This document shows positions 53,861-62,996 of a stretch of DNA of 64,000 bases, piece by piece. A program made the translations under genes and the position numbers. The notes below the pieces were generated by a model. The model was not told the origin of the DNA. It did not search any database and saw only the letters and a list, made by a program, of their open reading frames with translations. The stretch's first letter is position 1. Each line of letters starts with the position of its first letter. Source of the stretch: Barnesiella viscericola DSM 18177. Lineage in GTDB: Bacteria > Bacteroidota > Bacteroidia > Bacteroidales > Barnesiellaceae. The stretch is taken from NCBI RefSeq assembly GCF_000512915.1, contig NZ_CP007034.1:1860001-1924000 (forward strand), given 5' to 3'.

Positions 53861-56800
53861 ATGTTCAGGAAACGAGCGATTGTGGCATGCCTGGGTCTCG
53901 TGTGTGCGGGGCAACTTTCGGCTGCCAAACCGGGGGTACCGGCTTATGACGATTACCAGGCTTTGATAAACAGGGGTATCTCTCTCTTTGAGGAGAAGAA
54001 CTACGTGGGTTGTGCCGACGTGATGCAGGAGGCGTGCGAGGGTGACCTGCCGCACGAACTGCGCGAGACGGCCGACTGGTATATCGCCTGGTCCGAAGCG
54101 TGCAACCACTCGCCGCAGGCCGAGGCCCGGCTGACCGAGTTCCTGCGCGACTATCCCGCTTCGGCCTACACCCTGCAAGCCCGATTGGCCCTGGCCGACT
54201 ATTACTACGCCCGGCAGGAGTATGCCCGGGCGTTGAAGGCCTACCGTTCGGTCGATGTGAGTTTGCTCACCGGCGACGATGAGGACCGCTGGGGCTACCG
54301 CACCGCCTGCTCGCTCTTGAAGACGGGCGATACCGCGGCGGCCAAACCGCTCTTCCAGATTCTGTTGGGGAAGAACAAATACAAAGAGGGTTCCACCTTT
54401 TACCTGGCCTACATACAGATGACCGAGGGTGATGACCGTGCCGCGTTGAGCGGCTTTGCCAAGGTGGTCGACGACAGCCGATATGGTTATCCGGCCCGCC
54501 TGCACACGTTGCAGATTTACTTCAAGCAGAAGCGCTTTGCCCAGGTGCTGACCGAGGGGAAAGAGCTGCTTTCGCGTCCGACCTCCGATGCCGATGCCTA
54601 TACCGAACTGTTGCGGCTACTCGGCGAGAGTGCCTATCAGGAGGGTGACGACCAGGCCGCTACCGACTACCTCGAACGCTATTTGCAACGCACCGGCGAC
54701 CCTCAGCGTTCGTCGCTCTATGCCTTGGGAGTGATAGCCTACCGGCAAGGCGACGATGCCCAAGCCATCGACTACCTGGGGCGGGTGACCGGCATCGACG
54801 ATGCCCTGTCGCAGAATGCCTACCTTTACATCGGGCAGGCCTACCTGCGGGCTGGCGACAAGAACAATGCCCGCATGGCCTTCGAGATGGCCTCGCAGGG
54901 CGACTATGACCGGCAGGTGCGCGAGACGGCGCTCTACAACTACGCCCTCTGCCTCTATGACCGTTCGGCCTCGCCCTTCGACAATTCGGTAGGGGTATTC
55001 GAGCGGTTCCTCAACGAGTTTCCCGAGTCGCGTTACGCCGACAAGATCAACGACTATCTGGTCGAGGTCTACATGACCACCCGCAACTACCGGTCGGCCC
55101 TGGCTTCGATTGAAAAGATCCAGCGCCCCGACAGCAAGATACTGGCGGCCAAGCAGCGCATTCTGTTCCAGTTGGGTACCGAGGCCTTTGCCAATGCCCG
55201 CATCGACGAGGCCCGGCAGCTCTTCGCTCAGGCTGTTGCCGTGGGCAACTACGATGCCGACATACGGGCCAAGTCTTCGTTCTGGCTGGCCGAGTGCCAA
55301 TACCGTCAGGAGCAGTACGGCGCAGCTGCCCGCAACTACTCGGCCTTCCTCTCGGCCTGCAAGGACAAGCGCAGCGAGATGTATGCCCTGGCCTGGTACG
55401 ACTGGGCCTATTGCCAGTTCAAGCAACACAATTTCGCGCAGGCTCTCGACGGCTTCTCGCGTTACCTCTCGGCGCAGGCTGGGACCGACAAGCGCATGGT
55501 GGCCGATGCCTATGCCCGCACCGGCGATTGCTATTACTACGCCCGCCGGTATGCCGATGCCGAAAAGTATTACGATCAGGCGCAGCAGACTTATCCGGCC
55601 AGTGGCGACTATGCCCTCTTCCAGAAGGCGTTCATGGCCGGCTTGCAGAAAGACCAGGCACGCAAGGTCGAGCTGCTCGACCAGCTCATCGCCCGGTATC
55701 CCCGTTCGGCCTATCTGCCCAATGCCTGGTTTGAAAAGGGACAGGCCTACACGATACTCAACCGCAACAACGAGGCCATAGCCAGCTACCGGCAACTGAT
55801 GGCCGACTATCCTCAGAGTGCGATTGCCCGCAAGGGTGGGCTGCAACTGGGTATGGTCTACTTCAACAACGGGCAGACCGACGAGTCGATAGCCGCCTAC
55901 CAGCAGGTAATCGAGCGCTATCCCACCAGCGAGGAGGCCCGCATCGCCGTAGCCGACCTGAAATCGGTCTATGTCGAGCAAGATGCCGTCGATGCCTATG
56001 CCGCCTACCTCAACAGCGTGGGCCGGGCCGAGCAGGCTCCCGTGGCCGAACTCGACTCGCTCTCCTACATGGCGGCCGAGCGCACCTACATGACCGGCAA
56101 GGGAGCGGCCTCGCTCGAACGATACCTGCGCAACTACCCCTCGGGGGCATTCCGCACCCCGGCCAATTTCTACGTGGGGCAGGCTGCGTTTGCCGCCAAG
56201 GAATATGACAAGGCTCTCACGGCCTTCGACTATGTGGTAACCCACGCTCCCGACGGTGAATTTGCCGAGGAGGCTCTGGCCCGCAAGTGCGAAATCCTCT
56301 ACCTGAACGGCCGCTACGATGAGGCGCTCGCAAGTTTCAAGTTGCTCGAACAGAAGGCCACCACTACCGAGAACAAGCAGGCGGCCGGGGTGGGCATATT
56401 GCGCATTGCCCGCAACAAACAGCAGTACGACTTGGTGCTGACCGCCGCCGAGGGGCTGTTGAGCGAGAGCAAGCTCTCGCCCGACCTGCGGCAAGAGGTG
56501 CTTTTCGACCGGGCCGATGCCTATGCCCACACCGGGCAGGGCGAGAAGGCTGCGGCCGACTGGCAGGAACTTTCGCAGGATACTCGCTCGGAATACGGAG
56601 CCCAAAGTGCCTATCTGCTGGCACAGTATCAGTTCGACAACAAGGCGCTCAACAATGCCGAGAAGACCCTGAATGCCTTCATCGACAAGGGCACTCCCCA
56701 CAGCTACTGGTTGGCCCGGGGCTTCCTGCTCATGGCCGACATCTACGAGAAGCGGGGCGAGAATTTCCAGGCCCGGCAGTATCTGCAAAGTCTGCGCAAC

Positions 56801-56875
56801 AACTATCCCGCCGGTGACGACGATATCATGACCCGCATCGACGAGCGGTTGGCCCGCTTGGGAAAAACAGAGTAA
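53861..56875 (+). CDS. Large exported TPR-repeat protein
   Basis: A 1004-residue protein with a signal peptide (residues about 1-21) and tetratricopeptide repeats along its whole length, many with the A-x-Y-x-G/Y pattern ([54 protein letters not shown]). Repeats ending in DYPxSxxA resemble the BamD/YbgF/CpoB type used in periplasmic envelope complexes. It probably scaffolds an outer-membrane machine. It begins two bases after the U32 gene and is followed after 23 bases by a barrel gene, a pairing that suggests a joint role. Confidence 0.88.
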   Translation: MFRKRAIVACLGLVCAGQLSAAKPGVPAYDDYQALINRGISLFEEKNYVGCADVMQEACEGDLPHELRETADWYIAWSEACNHSPQAEARLTEFLRDYPASAYTLQARLALADYYYARQEYARALKAYRSVDVSLLTGDDEDRWGYRTACSLLKTGDTAAAKPLFQILLGKNKYKEGSTFYLAYIQMTEGDDRAALSGFAKVVDDSRYGYPARLHTLQIYFKQKRFAQVLTEGKELLSRPTSDADAYTELLRLLGESAYQEGDDQAATDYLERYLQRTGDPQRSSLYALGVIAYRQGDDAQAIDYLGRVTGIDDALSQNAYLYIGQAYLRAGDKNNARMAFEMASQGDYDRQVRETALYNYALCLYDRSASPFDNSVGVFERFLNEFPESRYADKINDYLVEVYMTTRNYRSALASIEKIQRPDSKILAAKQRILFQLGTEAFANARIDEARQLFAQAVAVGNYDADIRAKSSFWLAECQYRQEQYGAAARNYSAFLSACKDKRSEMYALAWYDWAYCQFKQHNFAQALDGFSRYLSAQAGTDKRMVADAYARTGDCYYYARRYADAEKYYDQAQQTYPASGDYALFQKAFMAGLQKDQARKVELLDQLIARYPRSAYLPNAWFEKGQAYTILNRNNEAIASYRQLMADYPQSAIARKGGLQLGMVYFNNGQTDESIAAYQQVIERYPTSEEARIAVADLKSVYVEQDAVDAYAAYLNSVGRAEQAPVAELDSLSYMAAERTYMTGKGAASLERYLRNYPSGAFRTPANFYVGQAAFAAKEYDKALTAFDYVVTHAPDGEFAEEALARKCEILYLNGRYDEALASFKLLEQKATTTENKQAAGVGILRIARNKQQYDLVLTAAEGLLSESKLSPDLRQEVLFDRADAYAHTGQGEKAAADWQELSQDTRSEYGAQSAYLLAQYQFDNKALNNAEKTLNAFIDKGTPHSYWLARGFLLMADIYEKRGENFQARQYLQSLRNNYPAGDDDIMTRIDERLARLGKTE

Positions 56876-56898
56876 AAACAATTCAAAACCTGTAACGT

Positions 56899-58569
56899 AT
56901 GAAACGGTTTTCTTTTTTGACGATACTGATTGTCCCCTTCGTGCTGTCGGCTCAGGAGAGTGCCGACTCCCTGCGTCGGGAGGTTACCATAGAGAAAGAT
57001 TTCACGCCCATTGTGCGCGATGCCTCGAAAATCAACACCCTCCCCGAGGTCGAGGCGCCCACCGTTACCCGGCAGTCGATCCAGTACAGCGACTGGACGG
57101 TGCCGGCTCCGCTCGAAGCCCGTGCCGTGCTGCTACCCCCGGGCGGGTTCGGCGACCCGGCGCGGGAGAATCTCAAACGGGGCTATTTCGATTTTGGTCT
57201 GGGCAATTACTGGAACATGGCGGGTAATGCCGGTTACCGCATCTTGCAGAGCGAGAAAGACCAGTTGGGCGTGTGGTGGCAACATCGCTCGACCTGCGGC
57301 ACGGTCGACTATAACCAGCAGTTGCCCGGCTATGAAACCTCCCGCACGATGAGGCAGCTCGAAGAGCGGGTCGTAGCCGACTATCGCCACACCTTCGAGA
57401 AGCTCGACCTGGGCATACGGGGTGGCTATCGCTACAACTCGTTCAACTACTACGGCCTGCGATTCCCCGGTGTGCAGGGCATCGCCTCGCCCGGGCAGGA
57501 GATAAACCGCTTCTTCCTCAAAAGCCAGATAGCCTCCAACAATCCCGAGGCACAGTTACACTACCGGGCCTCGCTGGCCTACCATCGCTACGGCTACCGA
57601 CGCGGCTATCTGCAAGGCGACAAGGGAGCGGCCGAGAATTGGGTGGAGGCCGACTTTGCCCTGACGGCTCCCATCGACAAAAGCAGCGACATTACGGTCG
57701 ACGGCGCGTTCGACTACATCGGTTACAGTCAGTTACCCTCGGCTTCGGGCTACGGCATGCTGTCGTTGAATCCCCGGTACAGCTGGCGCAACGACCGGGT
57801 ATCGCTCTCGGCCGGGGTCAGAGCCGACATCTCGTTCAACGACGGTACCATCTTCCGTTTTGCTCCCGACGTGCGATTCGACTGGACCATCGTTCCCAAC
57901 CTGCAATTCTACACCTGGCTCACCGGGGGTAAGCAGCTGAATACCTGGCATCGGGTATCGGCCTATACGCTCTATTTCAACCCCTCGGCCGTAGCCGACA
58001 ACAGCTATATCCCGCTCGATGTCCGGCTGGGGCTTCGGGTCAATGCCCTGCGCGGTTTCTCGATAGGCCTTTCGGGAGGCTACGAGATAGGCAAGCGGGT
58101 GCTCTTCCTGATTCCTGAGCAGACCGACGATGCCCAGCTGACCGGCGTTTCGCGCTTCTGGGGCATAGATGCCTACGCCTTCAAGGCCGGGCTCGACCTC
58201 GCATACCGGTATGGCTCCCTGTGGGAGGCATCGGCCCGGGTCGACTATTGTCGCTGGACGACGACCGGCGGCGGTCAGGTTGTATCGTACAACCGGCCGC
58301 AGTGGCAGGGCGAGATGAAGGTGCGTTACAATCCGTTGCAGAAGCTCTCGCTCGAAGCCGGCTACCAGTTTGCTGCCGTGCGCAAGTACGGAGCGTTGGG
58401 TACCCTCTCCGACATGCACCTCGTGCACGTGAAAGCCTCCTATGCCTTCACCCCGTGCTTCTCGCTTTACGGCCTCACCGACAATGTGTTGAACCGTAAA
58501 TACGACATTGCCTACGGTATGCCGGCACAAGGCATCAACTTCCTGTTCGGGGTCGATTTCAAGTTCTGA
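56899..58569 (+). CDS. Outer-membrane beta-barrel, TonB-receptor-like
   Basis: A 556-residue outer-membrane protein with a signal peptide (residues 1-18). The body shows alternating amphipathic strands with aromatic girdle residues, and the last strands end GINFLFGVDFKF, a barrel-type terminal Phe; SLYGLTDNVLNRKYDIAYGMP is like the C-terminal strands of TonB-dependent receptors. No plug domain is seen, so it is a plug-less barrel related to these receptors. It pairs with the upstream TPR gene. The role is unknown. Confidence 0.82.
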   Translation: MKRFSFLTILIVPFVLSAQESADSLRREVTIEKDFTPIVRDASKINTLPEVEAPTVTRQSIQYSDWTVPAPLEARAVLLPPGGFGDPARENLKRGYFDFGLGNYWNMAGNAGYRILQSEKDQLGVWWQHRSTCGTVDYNQQLPGYETSRTMRQLEERVVADYRHTFEKLDLGIRGGYRYNSFNYYGLRFPGVQGIASPGQEINRFFLKSQIASNNPEAQLHYRASLAYHRYGYRRGYLQGDKGAAENWVEADFALTAPIDKSSDITVDGAFDYIGYSQLPSASGYGMLSLNPRYSWRNDRVSLSAGVRADISFNDGTIFRFAPDVRFDWTIVPNLQFYTWLTGGKQLNTWHRVSAYTLYFNPSAVADNSYIPLDVRLGLRVNALRGFSIGLSGGYEIGKRVLFLIPEQTDDAQLTGVSRFWGIDAYAFKAGLDLAYRYGSLWEASARVDYCRWTTTGGGQVVSYNRPQWQGEMKVRYNPLQKLSLEAGYQFAAVRKYGALGTLSDMHLVHVKASYAFTPCFSLYGLTDNVLNRKYDIAYGMPAQGINFLFGVDFKF

Positions 58570-58663
58570 GATTCGTCTCTGTCGGGCCTTCGTGGAACAG
58601 AGCCGTGGTTATACATTATTTAATAAAAAAGTAAAAAACGCTCTGTTTTACAATTCGATTTCC

Positions 58664-58671
58664 TATTTTTG
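58664..58671 (+). promoter_or_regulatory. Candidate -7 box for topA
   Basis: TATTTTTG fits TAnnTTTG, 27 bases before the ATG at 58698. The -33 element is unclear. Confidence 0.5.
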
Positions 58672-58697
58672 CGCAAAATTTGAACGAAAGTTGGCGT

Positions 58698-61028
58698 ATG
58701 GCAAAAAATTTGGTGATCGTAGAGTCTCCGGCAAAGGCTAAAACGATAGAGAAATTCCTGGGAAAGGATTACGAGGTACTCTCGAGCTACGGACATATCC
58801 GCGATTTGAAAAAGAAAGATTTCAGCATCGATATAGCTCATCATTACAAACCCATTTACGAAATTCCGGCCGACAAGAAAAAGTTGGTCGAGACCCTCAA
58901 AGAAGAGGCGGCCAAAGCCGATATGGTGTGGCTGGCTTCCGATGAGGACCGTGAGGGAGAGGCTATTGCCTGGCACCTGTTCGAGGTGTTGAAGTTGAAG
59001 CCCGAGAAGACGAAACGTATCGTTTTCCATGAGATTACAAAAGATGCTATCCTGCATGCCATCGCCAATCCCCGCGACATAGACATGCACCGGGTCGATG
59101 CCCAGCAGGCCCGTCGGGTGCTCGACCGCATTGTGGGTTTCGAGCTCTCGCCCGTGCTGTGGAAAAAGGTGAAACCGGCTCTCTCGGCCGGTCGCGTGCA
59201 GTCGGTGGCCGTGCGGCTGATTGTCGAGCGCGAGCGCGAAATTGCCGCCTTCAAGCCCGAGGCCGCCTATCGCGTGGTGGGTGAGTTCCACTTGCCCGGC
59301 GGCGAGGTGCTGAAAGCCGAGCTGAACCAGAGGTTGAAGACCGAGGCCGAGGCGATGGCTCTGTTGGAGGCTTGTAAGACGGCCCGATTCACGATTGGCG
59401 ACGTCACGGTGAAACCGGCCAGGAAATCGCCGGCCGCTCCCTTCACCACCTCGACCTTGCAGCAGGAGGCCGCCCGTAAGTTGGGCTTCTCGGTGGCTCA
59501 GACCATGATGGTGGCCCAGCGACTCTACGAGGCCGGACACATCACCTACATGCGTACCGACTCGGTCAACCTCTCGTCGCTTGCCCTCAATACCACCAAA
59601 GACGAAATTATCAAGACGCTGGGTGAGCGGTACCTGCACACCCGCAACTATCATACCCACACCAAGGGGGCGCAAGAGGCTCACGAGGCCATTCGTCCCA
59701 CCTACATCAGCCACCACGAAATCAATTCGTCGGCCCAGGAGAAACGCCTCTATGAACTGATCTGGAAACGCACGATTGCTTCGCAGATGAGCGATGCCGA
59801 GTTGGAAAAGACCACGGCCACCATCACCATATCGGGCCGTAAGGAGTATTTCGTAGCCGTAGGCGAGGTGCTGAAATTCGACGGTTTCCTGAAAGTCTAC
59901 ATGGAGTCGACCGACGACGACGGCGACACCGAAGGTAACGACAAGATGCTGCCCCCCTTGAAGCCGGGCGAGACCCTCTCGCTGTCGACGGCATTGGCCA
60001 CCGAGCGCTTCTCGCAGGCTCCGGCCCGCTATACCGAGGCCAGTCTGGTGCGCAAGCTCGAAGAGTTGGGTATCGGTCGACCTTCGACCTACGCCCCCAC
60101 CATCTCGACGATTCAGCAGCGCGAGTATGTCGAGAAGGGCGACCGCAAGGGTACCGAGCGCAAATACCACCTGCTCACGCTGAGCGATGGCAACATACGC
60201 GCCGTGGAGAAGACCGAGGTTACCGGTGCCGATAAAGGCAAACTGTTGCCCACCGACATCGGTGTGGTGGTGAACGATTTCCTCACCAAGTATTTTCCCG
60301 AGATTCTCAACTACAACTTCACCGCCAACGTCGAGCAGCAGTTCGACGAGATTGCCGAGGGCAAGGTGGAATGGAGCGACGAGATAGACCACTTCTACAA
60401 ACTGTTCCACCCCGTGGTCGAGAGTGCCATGGCCCTGCGCCTGGAACACAAGGTGGGCGAACGCGTGTTGGGTACCGACCCGAAGAGCGGACGCCCCGTG
60501 TCGGTGAAGATAGGCCGTTTCGGGCCGCTGGTACAGATAGGTACCCCCGATGACGAAGAGAAACCCCTGTTTGCCTCGCTGCTCAAGGGTCAGTCGATGA
60601 GTACCATAACCCTTGACGAAGCCTTGAAACTCTTCGACCTGCCCCGTACGCTGGGCGATTTCGAGGACAAGACGGTAGTCGTAGGCATCGGTCGTTTCGG
60701 GCCCTACATCCGCCACGACGGCAAGTATGTGTCGCTGCCCAAGGAATACACCCCACAAGGCGTGACCCTCGACGAAGCGATAGCCCTTATCGAGCACAAG
60801 CGCGAGGAAGAGAAGCAACGCTTCATCAAGAAGTTTGACGAAGACCCCGATCTCGAGTTGCTCAACGGCCGTTTCGGGCCCTACATCGCCTACAAGAAAA
60901 AGAATTACAAACTGCCCAAAGGCACCGAGCCTGCCTCTCTCTCTTTCGCCGACTGCATGAAGATTATCGAAGAGGCCGACAAGGCTCCCGCCAAGAAGAA
61001 ACCGGTGCGCAGGAAGACGACGAAATAA
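58698..61028 (+). CDS. topA: DNA topoisomerase I
   Basis: A 776-residue type IA topoisomerase that relaxes negative supercoils. The Toprim domain begins LVIVESPAKAKTIEKFLG and holds the ASDEDREGEAIAWH metal site; the catalytic Tyr is in HITYMRTDSVN near residue 284. In the C-terminal region the zinc fingers of E. coli TopA are replaced by repeats with GRFGPYI, typical for this phylum, then a Lys-rich tail. The start at 58698 (MAKNL) is preferred over 58680, which lies only about nine bases past the -7 box. Confidence 0.97.
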   Translation: MAKNLVIVESPAKAKTIEKFLGKDYEVLSSYGHIRDLKKKDFSIDIAHHYKPIYEIPADKKKLVETLKEEAAKADMVWLASDEDREGEAIAWHLFEVLKLKPEKTKRIVFHEITKDAILHAIANPRDIDMHRVDAQQARRVLDRIVGFELSPVLWKKVKPALSAGRVQSVAVRLIVEREREIAAFKPEAAYRVVGEFHLPGGEVLKAELNQRLKTEAEAMALLEACKTARFTIGDVTVKPARKSPAAPFTTSTLQQEAARKLGFSVAQTMMVAQRLYEAGHITYMRTDSVNLSSLALNTTKDEIIKTLGERYLHTRNYHTHTKGAQEAHEAIRPTYISHHEINSSAQEKRLYELIWKRTIASQMSDAELEKTTATITISGRKEYFVAVGEVLKFDGFLKVYMESTDDDGDTEGNDKMLPPLKPGETLSLSTALATERFSQAPARYTEASLVRKLEELGIGRPSTYAPTISTIQQREYVEKGDRKGTERKYHLLTLSDGNIRAVEKTEVTGADKGKLLPTDIGVVVNDFLTKYFPEILNYNFTANVEQQFDEIAEGKVEWSDEIDHFYKLFHPVVESAMALRLEHKVGERVLGTDPKSGRPVSVKIGRFGPLVQIGTPDDEEKPLFASLLKGQSMSTITLDEALKLFDLPRTLGDFEDKTVVVGIGRFGPYIRHDGKYVSLPKEYTPQGVTLDEAIALIEHKREEEKQRFIKKFDEDPDLELLNGRFGPYIAYKKKNYKLPKGTEPASLSFADCMKIIEEADKAPAKKKPVRRKTTK

Positions 61029-61059
61029 CGCCCCTCCTCTCCTGCACAGAGATATTGTC

Positions 61060-61091
61060 AACGCCCCTTTCCCGTTACGGAAAGGGGCGTT
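61060..61091 (+). terminator. Hairpin after topA
   Basis: AACGCCCCTTTCC (61060-61072) pairs with GGAAAGGGGCGTT (61079-61091), a perfect 13-bp stem. No T tract follows, so its strength is uncertain. Confidence 0.6.
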
Positions 61092-61184
61092 GCGCTTACC
61101 GGGGAGAGCCGAGATGCAGGCAGGTGGCACTCGACACACCCGGCCGGTAGAGAGGCCGGGGTGCAATTATCGTCGTTGCAGGAG

Positions 61185-61214
61185 TTGGATTTTCGGGCAG
61201 GATTCGTATTTTTG
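61185..61214 (+). promoter_or_regulatory. Promoter of the WYL regulator gene
   Basis: TTG (61185-61187), 19 bases, TATTTTTG (61207-61214), followed 26 bases later by the ATG. Confidence 0.7.
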
Positions 61215-61240
61215 GGGAGAAAGAGAAAAACGACAGACCT

Positions 61241-62185
61241 ATGGCAAAGGAACTTTTCAACCGCTATGTGTGGCTTATCGACATGTTGCAGCGATATGGT
61301 CGGCTCACCCGGCGCGAAATCGACGAGCTGTGGATGCGCAGCGAGTATTCCGGGGGGCGGCCGATGGCACGGCGCACCTTCATGAATTACCGGCAGGCGA
61401 TACAGGAGATGTTCGACGTCAACATCGAGTGCGACCCTTCGACCTACGAATACTACATCGAGGACCCCGAGGCGTTGCAGGGGAGCGGAGCCCGGGTGTG
61501 GGCGCTCAATACACTGGCGGTCAACAGTCTGCTCGACGAGAGTCAGGAGCTGCGCGAGCGCATCGTGTTGGAGAATATCCCTTCGGGGCAGCAGTTCCTG
61601 CGCATCGTGTTCGAGGCGATGAAAGAGAACCGGATAGTCTCCTTGTCCTACCGGTCGTTCCGCCGGTCGACGGGCACCCGCACGTGGGTAGCCCCCTATT
61701 TTGTTCGGCTCTTCCGGCAACGGTGGTACATGGTGGGGCTGAATGTCACCGAGCAGAGAATCAAGACCTACTCGCTCGACCGGGTCACCTCGCTCGAACT
61801 GAGCGACCGCACCTTTGTCTATCCCGAGGGTTTTGCCCCGGCCGACTATTTCCAGGACTGTTTCGGCATTACCCATGGCGAAGGAGCGGCCGAGGAGGTG
61901 GTGCTGCGGGTACCGGCCTTGCAGGCCAACTACCTGCGCACGCTGCCGTTGCACGAGAGTCAGGTGGAGAGCGAGCGGAGCGACAGCCACTCGATATTCC
62001 GCTACCGGGTGAAGATTACCCCCGATCTGGTACAGGAGATTTATGCGTTGGGATTCTGGCAGGCCGAGGTGCTGGCCCCCCGGTCGTTGCGCGAGGCGGT
62101 GGCGGCGCGGTTGGCCGAGAGTCTGTCGCATTACGGGCCGTCGGGTACCACCCCGGGAGGGTCGTCGGCTCAATCGCCGGTATAG
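61241..62185 (+). CDS. WYL-domain transcriptional regulator
   Basis: A 314-residue protein. The first 75 residues form a winged-helix-like part (VWLIDMLQRYGRLTRREIDELW). Residues about 125-205 form a WYL domain (VSLSYRSFRRSTGTRTWVAPYFVRLFRQRWYMVGLNV), and a C-terminal extension follows. WYL proteins sense nucleotides or other ligands and regulate DNA-damage, phage-defence and other genes. No defence system is next to it here, so its target is unknown. Its end overlaps the converging DUF3108 gene by 16 bases. Confidence 0.87.
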   Translation: MAKELFNRYVWLIDMLQRYGRLTRREIDELWMRSEYSGGRPMARRTFMNYRQAIQEMFDVNIECDPSTYEYYIEDPEALQGSGARVWALNTLAVNSLLDESQELRERIVLENIPSGQQFLRIVFEAMKENRIVSLSYRSFRRSTGTRTWVAPYFVRLFRQRWYMVGLNVTEQRIKTYSLDRVTSLELSDRTFVYPEGFAPADYFQDCFGITHGEGAAEEVVLRVPALQANYLRTLPLHESQVESERSDSHSIFRYRVKITPDLVQEIYALGFWQAEVLAPRSLREAVAARLAESLSHYGPSGTTPGGSSAQSPV

Positions 62186-62973
62186 ACTGCCTTCATCGAT
62201 CCCAGAGCCAGCTTGCCCTCCACTTTGAGCGGAATGCGTCGGGAGTCGGTACCGATCCAGGCCGAGATGTTGTCGCTGGTCTTCTTGCCCGCCGAGTTGT
62301 AGAAATGGAGCCGCACCTTGAAGGTATTGTACTCCTTTTTGTTCTGTTTGAGAATCTCTTGTCCCAGGTATTCGATGTGGAGGTATTCGAGGCTCTTCCC
62401 CGAAAAGATTTTGGTTTTATAAAGCTGGTTCATGTGCATTGCCCGGAAATCGAAGGCGCGAATGACGTAAAAGACACTGAGCATGTCGTACACGAAGCCG
62501 GGTTCGGTGAGGGTGTAATCCTCGACCACATTCCGCTTGGGCCGATAGAGTCGTATCTGGCCGGTAGTCGCCGTGCCGTTGTAAAGGTAGTGTACCTCGT
62601 CCTTGCGGTACGTATGGTCCTCGTCGGCCAGTTTGGCATAGTAGATGGGCGTGAGGGCTCGGTTGCGGTGCATGTCGGCCACGAGCGTGTCGCGCACCCG
62701 GAATATGTTGTCGGCAAAGGGGAGGGTGCGTGCGGTCAGTACCGAGTGGTAGCTGTTGGGGCGGACGGTCAGTTGCAGGGTGGCGGTAGCCGCCCGTTTC
62801 CAGAGGAATCCCAGTTGGTAGATAATGTCGTAGGAGAGCCGTTCGTTCTGTACACCCGGCAGATTTTGAGCCCGTAAAGTCGCTGCCGGGAGCAGACTCC
62901 CGATGAGTAGAGCGACGGCCAGCACCAGGTTGCGCAGGGTCGTTGCGGTAGAAATGAGAGACAGGTGACGCAT
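62170..62973 (-). CDS. DUF3108 exported protein
   Basis: A 267-residue protein with a signal peptide (residues about 14-36, LVLAVALLIGSLLPAATLRAQ). The rest fits DUF3108: ERLSYDIIYQLGFLWKRAATATLQ at the start, and SAWIGTDSRRIPLKVEGKLALGSMKAVY at the end, the pattern of a lipocalin-like beta sheet. The function is unknown; a periplasmic carrier role is a guess. It follows the surface-protein gene on the same strand after 23 bases and overlaps the WYL gene by 16 bases at its end. Confidence 0.85.
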   Translation of the reverse strand: MRHLSLISTATTLRNLVLAVALLIGSLLPAATLRAQNLPGVQNERLSYDIIYQLGFLWKRAATATLQLTVRPNSYHSVLTARTLPFADNIFRVRDTLVADMHRNRALTPIYYAKLADEDHTYRKDEVHYLYNGTATTGQIRLYRPKRNVVEDYTLTEPGFVYDMLSVFYVIRAFDFRAMHMNQLYKTKIFSGKSLEYLHIEYLGQEILKQNKKEYNTFKVRLHFYNSAGKKTSDNISAWIGTDSRRIPLKVEGKLALGSMKAVYTGD

Positions 62974-62996
62974 AGGATCAACTGTTTTTAGCGAAG

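Noticed and set aside
58620-61166. An 848-codon minus-strand ORF opposite topA
   Set aside because: Shadow of topA with no recognisable domain.
61241-62185. WYL regulator as a sign of a phage-defence island
   Set aside because: No restriction, CBASS, retron, CRISPR or toxin-antitoxin genes lie near it; the neighbours are housekeeping or envelope genes.
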